From positions 527 through 11,908 of the forward strand of contig DOTU01000030.1 of NCBI GenBank assembly GCA_003520965.1: a stretch of 11,382 nucleotides of DNA. The letters run 5' to 3'. The notes beneath the pieces are model-generated. The model did no database searches. It saw nothing but the letters and a program-made list of their open reading frames with translations, and had not been told where the DNA came from. The stretch comes from Candidatus Zixiibacteriota bacterium. Lineage in GTDB: Bacteria > Zixibacteria > MSB-5A5 > UBA10806. The translations under genes and the position numbers were made by a program. Positions 1-6,634 of the stretch are shown here, piece by piece; position 1 is the first letter of the stretch, and every line of letters begins with the position of its first letter.

Positions 1-780
1 ACAGTAGTGACGATTACGCTTAATCAAGTGCCGAATGCTGTTTCGCCGGCTAACCAAAACATGTTTGTTTGCGCTCTCGACCAGATTTGCATATCGGGAT
101 TCGCGGCAAGCGATCCCGATAACAATCTCGCAACGTTAGTCCTACAGGGTGGGACCTTGCACGGCGATACGGCTTGCTTCATCCCGGTTGTCGGTGCAAA
201 CACGTTACGGCTAATCGCGACAGATGCCTGCGGTGCGGTCGATACGAGTATCACAGTGGTCACGATAACAGCCAATCATCTGCCGGAAGCGGTTTCGCCT
301 GCGGATACATCGATATTTGTTTGCGCTCTCAATCAGATCTGCTTGCCAGGATTCACTGCCAGCGATATTGATAATAACCTGGTATCTAAAACTCTGATAG
401 GCGCAACTCTGCAGGGCGATACGGCCTGCTTCACGCCGGTTGCCGGCCTCAATACAATTCGCATTATTGCGCTCGATGCCTGCGGAGCCGTTGATACAAA
501 TACCACGAATGTTACCGTCACGCTCAATAGCGCTCCGCTCGCCGTAAGTCCCAACGATACCTCGTTCGTACATCCAGACCTATCGCCAATTTGCCTGCAT
601 GGTTTTGCCGGAAGCGATATTGATAATAATCTGGTCTCAAAAACCATTAGCGTTGGTAATCTAAGCGGCGATTCGGTCTGTTTCACTCCAGTGCAGGGAG
701 TTAATACGTTAACTCTTATTTGCACCGATGCCTGCGGGGTGGCAGATACTTCGATCACACACGTTACGGTTAATGTTTCT
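1..780 (+). repeat. Three tandem 252-bp (84-residue) coding repeats
   Basis: The conserved proline of the 'P-x-A-V-S-P' motif falls at residues 9, 93 and 177 (counting from the GTG at position 7), an exact period of 84 residues. Each unit reads P-x-A-V-S-P, then a Q/P-I-C segment, 'SDxDNN', 'GDxxCF', and 'DACG.xDT'. Units 1 and 2 are also very similar at the nucleotide level around their VCAL and QIC codons, which suggests a fairly recent duplication. Unit 3 is more diverged. At least one more unit may lie upstream, because the first in-window codons (T-V-V-T) match the junction sequence between units 1 and 2. Each unit carries four cysteines, suggesting disulfide-stabilised extracellular beta domains. 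Confidence 0.88.
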
Positions 781-3700
781 ATTTCGCTGGCGGTAGCCGG
801 TGGTACGTTGCCCGAGTTTACCGAGGAAGTTGCTGATTCCTTCATAGTGGTTGTGACAGGAGGAGACCCCGGTAGTCTGGCCTTTACGACAGCTTTCACA
901 TCTCATACAGGATATCCCGGCAGATACTCGGCTGCGTTGAATGGCAGCAATCTAAAGATAATATCAACATTCGATTATCTTGGCGAATTCTCGTCAGCGC
1001 AATCTCCATTTGCCGATCGCATAATCGTATTTGACGGCCATTCCGCAGATACGCTTGACCTTTTGCTTATCGTGCATGATAGCAACCGTAATCCTGCAGT
1101 CGGTTCGATAAACGACACAACTATATTAGTAGGCTCAACTCTGGCCTTTACTGTTAACGGAAACGATCCCGATCTCGATAATACTCTGACGCTGTCTAAA
1201 ACCGCTGGTTCTGGTACGTTCATTTCAACGCCCGGTCTTCCGCCCGTCACTGGTAATTATAGCTGGACACCCGCGGTCGGGGATATCGGTACTCATCAGG
1301 TTAATTTCTCTATTGACGATGGGCGCGGCGCGTCAGCGAATGATCTGGTTAATATCAACGTTGAACCGTCAGGAATAGACCTGCATATCTTCGGCGGTGG
1401 CGGTATTCCACCGGTCTTCACCGAAGAGGTGACCGATTCATTCTATGTAACGCTTGGCGGATTTGATCCCTCCAGCTTTGGATTCAGTACCTCATTCCCG
1501 GGCCATACCGGATCTCCAGCGCGTTACGCGGCTACCTTTGAGGATAACCAAATTAAAGTCGTCGTTACTTTCGATTACCTCGGCGAATTCTCGTATATTA
1601 ATTCCGCTTTCCCATACAGAATTATCGCGTCGGATAATTTCTCGGTTGATACGCTTGAGCTTTCACTTATCGTAAATGATAATAACCGCGAGCCGGGAAT
1701 TATGGTTGGCTCCAACTATACGGTGATGGTGGATCATCCGCTCACCTTCAGCGTCCTGGCCAACGATCTCGATTTGGATAATACTCTGGCGCTTTCCAAG
1801 ATATCCGGTCCGGGCAGTTTTGCCGGCGCGTCCGGGCCTTCTCCCGTTTCATCGAGCTTCAGTTGGACTCCCACTGTTGCCGATCTCCCCAGTTCGCCCT
1901 ATCTTGTAAAATTCGCGGTCAACGACGGCCATGGCGGAGTGGACACTGCCAATGTAACCATTACGCTGTTCCCTGACGGAGTACCAATTATCGAGATATT
2001 GTATACGCCGACAATTTTCCGTGAAGGCCAACAGGATTCGATTGTCTTCAGAGCTCACGATCCCGATGGTGACCCAATGGGTGGATTTGGCTTCAAGTTC
2101 ATTCCTCCCGCTCCGGATTCGACATTCTCCGGGCTCTCATTCAGAACTCATGGCGATACGGCTTTTACGAGGATCACTTTCGATTATGCAGGAGCTTGGT
2201 CATCAACTAATTCACCATTCCCGGCGCGCTTAACTGCTTTTTCAGCAGTTAAGACGACAACCGCCGATACGGCATCGCTAACTATATCGCTTACAGTGTT
2301 GAACACGAACAGAAAACCGAACTTAGTAGTAACCGGACCTCATTTTGCCACTGCCATGTCAACCATTTCTCTGGGTCTGCATGTTACCGATCTTGACGTA
2401 GATGATATTCTCATGTTAACGGCAACCGACTTGCCATTGGCCGCGGTCTTTGTAGATAATGGAAGCGGTGAAGGGACCTTCAACTGGCTAACGACTCCTG
2501 CTGATACTGGTAATTATAACTTCCGGTTCTACGCAAACGACGGCCGGGGTATGGCAAATAGCCGCGATACGGTAATCTGGAGCCTGCGCGTTGCTCCTCC
2601 TGATACTACTGGATGCGGAGAACTCGGTAATACATCCCAACTTCTGATTGATTGCCCTAACGCTATCTCCGGCTCCACTGCGGAAGTAACTATCAGCTTA
2701 TTCAATGAAGGCTGCGTGGGCGGATTCAAGATTCTTGTGTCTACCGATCCGACAGCCTTAAGCCTTACCGATGTCCAGTGGCTTGATCGGACACACTTCG
2801 GCAACGAATATCATAATTGGGCTGTGGATCCAATAGGTCCCGGCTCAGACAAATTTGTCTGGATCGCCGATATGAACGATGGCATTTATACTCCGCCGAT
2901 GGGAGCAGTTACGGCACCCGAACCGATCCTGAAACTCATCTATGCGGTTACTCCGGGGCTTGATTGGGAAACAGAAATCCAGGTCAAATTCGACTCGGTT
3001 GATTACCGCGACAATTCAATTTCCGATGAGACCGGATATGAATTTGTCAAGCCCAGCTTGTTTAACGGATGCGTGCATATTGTTAATCCCGCAATATACA
3101 GAGGCGACCCGAACATGAACGGCATCTATTATGAAATCGCAGATGACGTCATAGTGGCTCGCCGTCTGATCCATGGCCTTTGTGACGGTGTGATTTGGAC
3201 CATCAACATTCCAGTACAGGAAGCCGCCTCCGATCTAAATGAAAACGGTTTCACTGATGTGGCCGATCTCGTGCGCTTCATAAATATCACTACCGGTGCT
3301 ATCCCGATGCCCCCGCATCCGAAAACCGATCCCAGCGCAGTTGATGCCTTCATCTTCCCCGACGATGGTCAGATTTTCATTAATTCCATAACTGAGGTTG
3401 GCGCCGCGCTGGTTAAAATAGCGCATAGCGGCGAGATAGGCGCTCCTGTGGCCGCTAACGGCATGAATATCATGTACCAGGATGAAGGTGGAGTGCTGTC
3501 AGTGCTCGTTTATTCAATGAACGGCCGGACAATTCCAGCGGGTAATCAAACGCTCTTCACGCTCGAAGGCCAGGGAAGAATCTGTGAGGCTCAGGTTTCG
3601 GATGCCGCCGGCAATCTATTAATAAGCCGTATTGGCACGCCGGTTCCGACTGCTTTCGCGGTTAGCAATAATTATCCAAACCCGTTCAACGCCCAGACCA

Positions 3701-3909
3701 TGATCAACTTTGCCCTGCCGACAGCGTCAGATGTTACCGTTAACATCTACTCTATCACCGGCCAGGTAGTTGAGACTATTAAGGGTCATTATGAGGCTGG
3801 CAATCAGTCGATAATCTGGAATGCCTCGCACATGGCCTCCGGCGTATACTTTGCTAAGGTCAGCGCTGGCTCCAACAGCCAGACTCTCAAAATGGTTCTG
3901 ATTAAATAG
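1..3909 (+). CDS. Giant secreted multidomain adhesin-like protein, 5'-truncated (beta-sandwich repeats, cohesin-like, dockerin-like, type IX-type sorting C-terminus)
   Basis: The reading frame is open to the first base, so the gene begins upstream. The GTG at position 7 lies inside a repeat and is not a credible start. Numbering from that GTG (1300 residues), I see three 84-residue repeats (about 1-258), three beta-sandwich modules of about 200 residues (259-865) with cadherin/Ig-like 'NDxDLDNTL' and 'DGxGG' motifs, a cohesin-like domain (about 875-1027), and a dockerin-like pair with loops starting at D1034 (DPNMNG) and D1076 (DLNENG). A second cohesin-like stretch follows (about 1110-1212). 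The C-terminal sorting domain (about 1215-1300) holds NNYPNPFN at 1221-1228 and ends in LKMVLIK. The sorting domain is the type seen on type IX secretion cargo in the FCB group, so export to the surface or medium is expected. There is no catalytic motif. An adhesive or structural role is inferred; the true ligand is unknown. The next gene follows on the same strand after about 100 bases. Confidence 0.9.
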   Translation, partial: TVVTITLNQVPNAVSPANQNMFVCALDQICISGFAASDPDNNLATLVLQGGTLHGDTACFIPVVGANTLRLIATDACGAVDTSITVVTITANHLPEAVSPADTSIFVCALNQICLPGFTASDIDNNLVSKTLIGATLQGDTACFTPVAGLNTIRIIALDACGAVDTNTTNVTVTLNSAPLAVSPNDTSFVHPDLSPICLHGFAGSDIDNNLVSKTISVGNLSGDSVCFTPVQGVNTLTLICTDACGVADTSITHVTVNVSISLAVAGGTLPEFTEEVADSFIVVVTGGDPGSLAFTTAFTSHTGYPGRYSAALNGSNLKIISTFDYLGEFSSAQSPFADRIIVFDGHSADTLDLLLIVHDSNRNPAVGSINDTTILVGSTLAFTVNGNDPDLDNTLTLSKTAGSGTFISTPGLPPVTGNYSWTPAVGDIGTHQVNFSIDDGRGASANDLVNINVEPSGIDLHIFGGGGIPPVFTEEVTDSFYVTLGGFDPSSFGFSTSFPGHTGSPARYAATFEDNQIKVVVTFDYLGEFSYINSAFPYRIIASDNFSVDTLELSLIVNDNNREPGIMVGSNYTVMVDHPLTFSVLANDLDLDNTLALSKISGPGSFAGASGPSPVSSSFSWTPTVADLPSSPYLVKFAVNDGHGGVDTANVTITLFPDGVPIIEILYTPTIFREGQQDSIVFRAHDPDGDPMGGFGFKFIPPAPDSTFSGLSFRTHGDTAFTRITFDYAGAWSSTNSPFPARLTAFSAVKTTTADTASLTISLTVLNTNRKPNLVVTGPHFATAMSTISLGLHVTDLDVDDILMLTATDLPLAAVFVDNGSGEGTFNWLTTPADTGNYNFRFYANDGRGMANSRDTVIWSLRVAPPDTTGCGELGNTSQLLIDCPNAISGSTAEVTISLFNEGCVGGFKILVSTDPTALSLTDVQWLDRTHFGNEYHNWAVDPIGPGSDKFVWIADMNDGIYTPPMGAVTAPEPILKLIYAVTPGLDWETEIQVKFDSVDYRDNSISDETGYEFVKPSLFNGCVHIVNPAIYRGDPNMNGIYYEIADDVIVARRLIHGLCDGVIWTINIPVQEAASDLNENGFTDVADLVRFINITTGAIPMPPHPKTDPSAVDAFIFPDDGQIFINSITEVGAALVKIAHSGEIGAPVAANGMNIMYQDEGGVLSVLVYSMNGRTIPAGNQTLFTLEGQGRICEAQVSDAAGNLLISRIGTPVPTAFAVSNNYPNPFNAQTMINFALPTASDVTVNIYSITGQVVETIKGHYEAGNQSIIWNASHMASGVYFAKVSAGSNSQTLKMVLIK
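781..2604 (+). repeat. Three diverged tandem ~600-bp modules (paired beta-sandwich domains)
   Basis: Modules begin near 781, 1378 and 1981. The first two share 'FTEEV.DSF', 'HTG.P.RY', 'TFDYLGEFS', 'DTL.L.LIV.D.NR', 'DLDNTL.LSK', 'SWTP.V' and a closing 'DG.G'. The third is more diverged but keeps 'FREGQQDSIVF', 'ITFDYAGAWSSTNSPF', 'NTNRKPN', 'DLDVDD' and 'NDGRG'. Each module looks like two successive beta-sandwich domains, the second resembling cadherin-like or VCBS-type Ig folds with possible Ca2+-binding DxD/NDxD motifs. Divergence rises toward the third copy, so these duplications are probably older than those of the 84-residue repeats. Confidence 0.8.
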
Positions 3910-3997
3910 ACAAAATAAGCCTCCACAATATTGGTGGAACACGGCATTGGAGAGATTTGTTTAAGACGACGGAATTCTAAATTAGGGGAACCGAAAC

Positions 3998-4014
3998 AAA
4001 GGAGCGGTAAAATA
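3998..4014 (+). promoter_or_regulatory. Strong ribosome binding site placed for an ATA start codon
   Basis: AAAGGAG (3998-4004) is followed by a 7-base spacer (CGGTAAA) and then ATA at 4012-4014. From that codon the frame reads K-N-I-I-V-A-G-L-M-S-L-A-L-L and then NAQA, a textbook signal peptide. No ATG, GTG or TTG lies at a usable distance from this site. The conventional alternatives, TTG at 3931 and GTG at 3934, have no visible Shine-Dalgarno sequence and would add a 27-residue N-terminal extension. An ATG at 4039 would remove much of the signal peptide and also lacks a ribosome site. Confidence 0.6.
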
Positions 4015-5811
4015 AAAAATATTATAGTTGCGGGTCTGATGAGCCTGGCTCTTCTAACCTCCAATGCCCAGGCGCTCAAAAGCTACACAGGCTTTCATCC
4101 CGCAAATAGAGATGGTTCGGCAAAGCCTTATAATCAGGTCGTGGCTGATGAGCCATTGCGCCCGGTTGTTTTATTGGATTCTCCAGGCCGTGTGGTGGGA
4201 ACCACATATTGCGATTTCCAATCAAACGGTTCCGCTGGTCAGCGGATTGTGATCGACGCCAATGGCGGGGCGCATTTCTGCTGGATGGGCTCAAGCGACC
4301 AATCGCTCAGCCCCAGGGGAATCTATTATGGTTTCGTTTCTCCAACCGGTGATTCGTTGCCCGCTATGCAGCTTGAGGGACGGGACCAGGCAGGATTCGC
4401 GGGAATCGATGTTTGGAAGGGAGCCATTAATCCTTCAGTACGAAATTTCGCAGTATTAGGATATCATAACTCTTCCGCACTTGACGATCGCTTTGCTTAT
4501 GACTCCGGCCGAGGGCTTGGGGTTTTCACTATCGATAGCTCATCCTTCCCTGTAGGAACCAATGCTAGCATCTGGCCGACCTTTTCAATCGATCATAATG
4601 ATAATATTCAAGCTGTAGCAACACAATCGACCACCGCTCCGGGAGAAATTTTCGAGCATATATATACTCGGAAAAATTATGGATCGCCCGATTGGACAAA
4701 CCCGATTGTATTCGATAGAAGCTATACGATTTCGCCTGTAATTACATCATCGCCGGTATCGGCCAAAACCACGATCGCCTGGACAAGACCAACATATCAG
4801 GATTCCAACCAGTATGATAACGATGTTGTTTACATTCAATCACCTGATGGCAATAACTGGGATTTTGCAGGTGGACGAGTTAATATCACCAACTATCCGC
4901 AAAGCGTTCAGGGCGATACCACGATTCGGGCTTATACCGATGTTGATGCCGTTTATGATTACAACGACAACCTGCATATCATCTGGAATGTGGCTTATGT
5001 GACTCGCGATAGCGCCAATGATATGATCGTGTTGTATCATGCGGCGTTGTATCATTGGTCGGTTCAAAGCGGGATCGATCTGATCTACGATCACCCGGTG
5101 CGCGAGTGGCCCAGCGATATGGGAGCCTGGAATTTACCAGTAGCCAAGATGTCTATCGGCGTGGATGATTCTAATTATCTCTTTGTTGTTTTCACCAGAT
5201 TCGACCCAACAGATTATGCGCGTTACGATACCCTGACCGGCGATACCTCTCCTTGCGGCGGCGATAACGCTATGCCTTGCGGCAATGGCGAGATCTATAT
5301 GACCTATTCCCTTAGTGGCGGTAATAACTGGATGACACCGGTCAATATCACCAACACGCCATCGCCCAACTGCGCGCCCGGTTTTTGCGATAGCGATAAC
5401 TGGTCAAGCCTGGCCGAACATGTAGATAACTATTTGCATGTTCTTTATATCGACGATAAGGACGCCGGTGGAATCCTTGTGCAGGAGGGGGACCCGACTC
5501 CGAACCCCGTAATATACGTAAGAATCGCCAACCCAACCCGCCTGATCGGGGGATGCAATTACAGGTTGGGTGATATCAACAACAACGGCCGTTTCACTGG
5601 TATGGATGTTGTTTATTCGGTAAGGTACTTCAAGGGTGGGCCTCCGCCGCCTTACTCCTGCGATTGCCCGCCTCATGGCTCATTCTTCGTTGCTGGCGAT
5701 GTCAACGGCTCGTGTACCTTCAATGGCTTGGATGTTAGCGGCATGGTGATCTACTTCAAGGGTGGCTCGGCACCCGTGCCCTGTCCCGAATGCCCGCCGC
5801 CTCCGAGGTAA
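4012..5811 (+). CDS. Secreted Asp-box beta-propeller protein with C-terminal dockerin
   Basis: I place the start at ATA 4012 because of the ribosome site just upstream and the 20-residue signal peptide ending in NAQA. The longest frame with a conventional start begins at TTG 3931. The mature region of about 500 residues is beta-rich and contains two Asp-box-like motifs, SPDGNNW (4840-4860) and SLSGGNNW (about 5308-5331), each followed by a V-N-I-T-N strand. This fits a sialidase/BNR-like beta-propeller, but no sialidase catalytic set was identified, so enzymatic activity should not be assumed. The C-terminus is a dockerin-like calcium pair: loop 1 DINNNGRFTGMD (5572-5607) and loop 2 DVNGSCTFNGLD (5698-5733), both followed by a Y-F-K-G-G helix end. 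A cysteine/proline-rich tail (CPECPPPPR) closes the protein. Unlike the upstream gene it has no YPNPFN-type sorting domain. An intrinsic terminator lies 23 bases downstream, so it probably ends the transcription unit. Confidence 0.88.
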   Translation: MKNIIVAGLMSLALLTSNAQALKSYTGFHPANRDGSAKPYNQVVADEPLRPVVLLDSPGRVVGTTYCDFQSNGSAGQRIVIDANGGAHFCWMGSSDQSLSPRGIYYGFVSPTGDSLPAMQLEGRDQAGFAGIDVWKGAINPSVRNFAVLGYHNSSALDDRFAYDSGRGLGVFTIDSSSFPVGTNASIWPTFSIDHNDNIQAVATQSTTAPGEIFEHIYTRKNYGSPDWTNPIVFDRSYTISPVITSSPVSAKTTIAWTRPTYQDSNQYDNDVVYIQSPDGNNWDFAGGRVNITNYPQSVQGDTTIRAYTDVDAVYDYNDNLHIIWNVAYVTRDSANDMIVLYHAALYHWSVQSGIDLIYDHPVREWPSDMGAWNLPVAKMSIGVDDSNYLFVVFTRFDPTDYARYDTLTGDTSPCGGDNAMPCGNGEIYMTYSLSGGNNWMTPVNITNTPSPNCAPGFCDSDNWSSLAEHVDNYLHVLYIDDKDAGGILVQEGDPTPNPVIYVRIANPTRLIGGCNYRLGDINNNGRFTGMDVVYSVRYFKGGPPPPYSCDCPPHGSFFVAGDVNGSCTFNGLDVSGMVIYFKGGSAPVPCPECPPPPR

Positions 5812-5833
5812 ACTAATCAAAAGATTGATAATT

Positions 5834-5864
5834 AAACGCCCGGCAATTGTCGGGCGTTTTTTTT
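5834..5864 (+). terminator. Rho-independent terminator after the beta-propeller gene
   Basis: A perfect 9-bp stem AAACGCCCG (5834-5842) pairs with CGGGCGTTT (5851-5859). Two more pairs in the 8-base loop (one G-U) can extend it to 11 bp. The stem runs into eight T residues (5857-5864). It sits 23 bases after the stop at 5811. Confidence 0.95.
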
Positions 5865-5961
5865 GAGGTAATTTCACTAAATTAGGACACTACCCATAAA
5901 GTACTTGACAATACCTCAAAATACCTTATAATAGGATTGGTTTTAAACGAATTGAGGTAAT
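5863..5961 (+). repeat. Three TTGAGGTA copies bracketing a promoter (candidate operator)
   Basis: TTGAGGTAA occurs at 5863-5871 and again at 5952-5960, and its inverse ATACCTCAA occurs at 5911-5919, directly after the -35 hexamer. A partial inverse copy, AATACCTTA, lies at 5920-5928 and overlaps the -10 element. The two inner copies of ATACCT (5911 and 5921) are 10 bp apart, one helical turn. The last full copy also provides the GAGG ribosome site of the downstream HTH gene. A regulator binding here would cover the promoter spacer. The HTH protein encoded just downstream is the obvious candidate, but this is inference. Confidence 0.45.
5905..5932 (+). promoter_or_regulatory. Perfect-consensus sigma-70 promoter
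   Basis: TTGACA (5905-5910) and TATAAT (5927-5932) both match the housekeeping consensus exactly, with a 16-bp spacer. Transcription would start near 5939-5941, about 24 bases before the ATG at 5964. It follows the upstream terminator, so the regulator gene has its own transcription unit. Confidence 0.88.
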
Positions 5962-5963
5962 AA

Positions 5964-6434
5964 ATGATTGAAAATGACGACAAGGCAGATATGAAATTCT
6001 ATTGTACCAACGAGTTAGCCGAGATGCTCAAGATGAATGTCCAGGTTATTGCCCGGAAACTGCAATATGGCGAACTGGCCGGGTATAAGATCGGCAAAGA
6101 TTGGCGAGTGAAGGAGTCGGACCTTTTAGAGTGGTTAGAGAAGCACTCCAATCAGGCTTTACAGGACCCCGGTGAAAAAGTTATCGGACGATTCATGAAA
6201 AAAGGGCGGTTCGAGACTCTTCCGGTACAATACAAACGGCGGAAATATATTCTTGAATATATGCTTCGTCAGTTTGAGCTCAACCGTCTCTATTCGGAAA
6301 AGGAAGTCAACGAGATTATCAGCCGGTTCCATGACGATTACTGCCGCGTGAGGCGCGAGTTCGTCGACGAGAAGATGATGAACCGCAAGGACGGGAAGTA
6401 CCGTCGAATAGTAAGCTATACTTTTTTGAAATAA
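5964..6434 (+). CDS. HTH (excisionase/MerR-like, HTH_17) and DUF2087 domain protein, probable transcriptional regulator
   Basis: The product is a 156-residue soluble protein without a signal peptide. Residues 12-60 form a winged helix-turn-helix of the excisionase/HTH_17 type: TNELAEMLKMN, then ARKLQYGELAGYKIGKDWRVKESDLLEWL. Residues about 83-150 match DUF2087 (PF09860), with its hallmarks YSEKEVNEII (110-119) and FHDDY...RREFVDEKMMNR (122-141). The start ATG at 5964 has a good ribosome site, GAGGT at 5954-5958. DUF2087 domains are usually small, basic, helical modules seen alone or with DNA-binding partners, and their biochemical role is not established. DNA binding is therefore inferred from the HTH. 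The gene stands alone between two terminators with a consensus promoter. Autoregulation through the TTGAGGTA repeats is plausible. Confidence 0.87.
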   Translation: MIENDDKADMKFYCTNELAEMLKMNVQVIARKLQYGELAGYKIGKDWRVKESDLLEWLEKHSNQALQDPGEKVIGRFMKKGRFETLPVQYKRRKYILEYMLRQFELNRLYSEKEVNEIISRFHDDYCRVRREFVDEKMMNRKDGKYRRIVSYTFLK

Positions 6435-6461
6435 AAAAGCCTTGCAACATGTGTACCTGTT

Positions 6462-6492
6462 ACCGAGGATCTTTAAGGGTCCCCGGTTTTTT
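6462..6492 (+). terminator. Rho-independent terminator after the HTH-DUF2087 gene
   Basis: ACCGAGGATC (6462-6471) pairs with GGTCCCCGGT (6478-6487), with one A-C mismatch and one G-T wobble, closing a 6-base loop. Six T residues follow (6487-6492). It lies 27 bases after the stop codon. Confidence 0.8.
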
Positions 6493-6634
6493 ATTGATGA
6501 TGAGGCATGGCTCTATGATTGTGTTTCTACTCCGGTGTGTCAAAACCGCCAAGGGGTTTGAGCTACTCAGGCCAGTTGGTTATTGTCCTTTTTAATATTT
6601 GCCCCGATGGGATGATTTGCCTTATCTTTGAGGC
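6493..6634 (+). other. Intergenic leader of the DUF2723 gene with a duplicated start-like motif
   Basis: No convincing promoter or RNA gene is visible here. The 9-base string TGAGGCATG occurs at 6501-6509 and again at 6629-6637, where it contains the ATG of the DUF2723 gene. The first copy opens a three-codon frame (ATG GCT CTA TGA). This may be a coincidence. Confidence 0.35.

Noticed and set aside
1..780. CRISPR-like or DNA-level repeat array
   Set aside because: The 252-bp periodicity is in frame and explained by repeated protein domains. There are no short identical repeats with unique spacers.
333..1250. Long minus-strand open frames opposite the repeat region of gene 1
   Set aside because: They mirror the periodic codon pattern of the plus-strand repeats and have no ribosome sites or recognisable domains.
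3921..3940. Small hairpin (TCCAC/GTGGA) after the stop of gene 1 as a terminator
   Set aside because: The stem is only 5 bp and has no T tract, so readthrough into the next gene is more likely.
6599..6627. Promoter for the DUF2723 gene (TTGCCC with TTATCT, 17-bp spacing)
   Set aside because: The -10 match is too poor, and any transcript would start only a few bases from, or past, the ATG.
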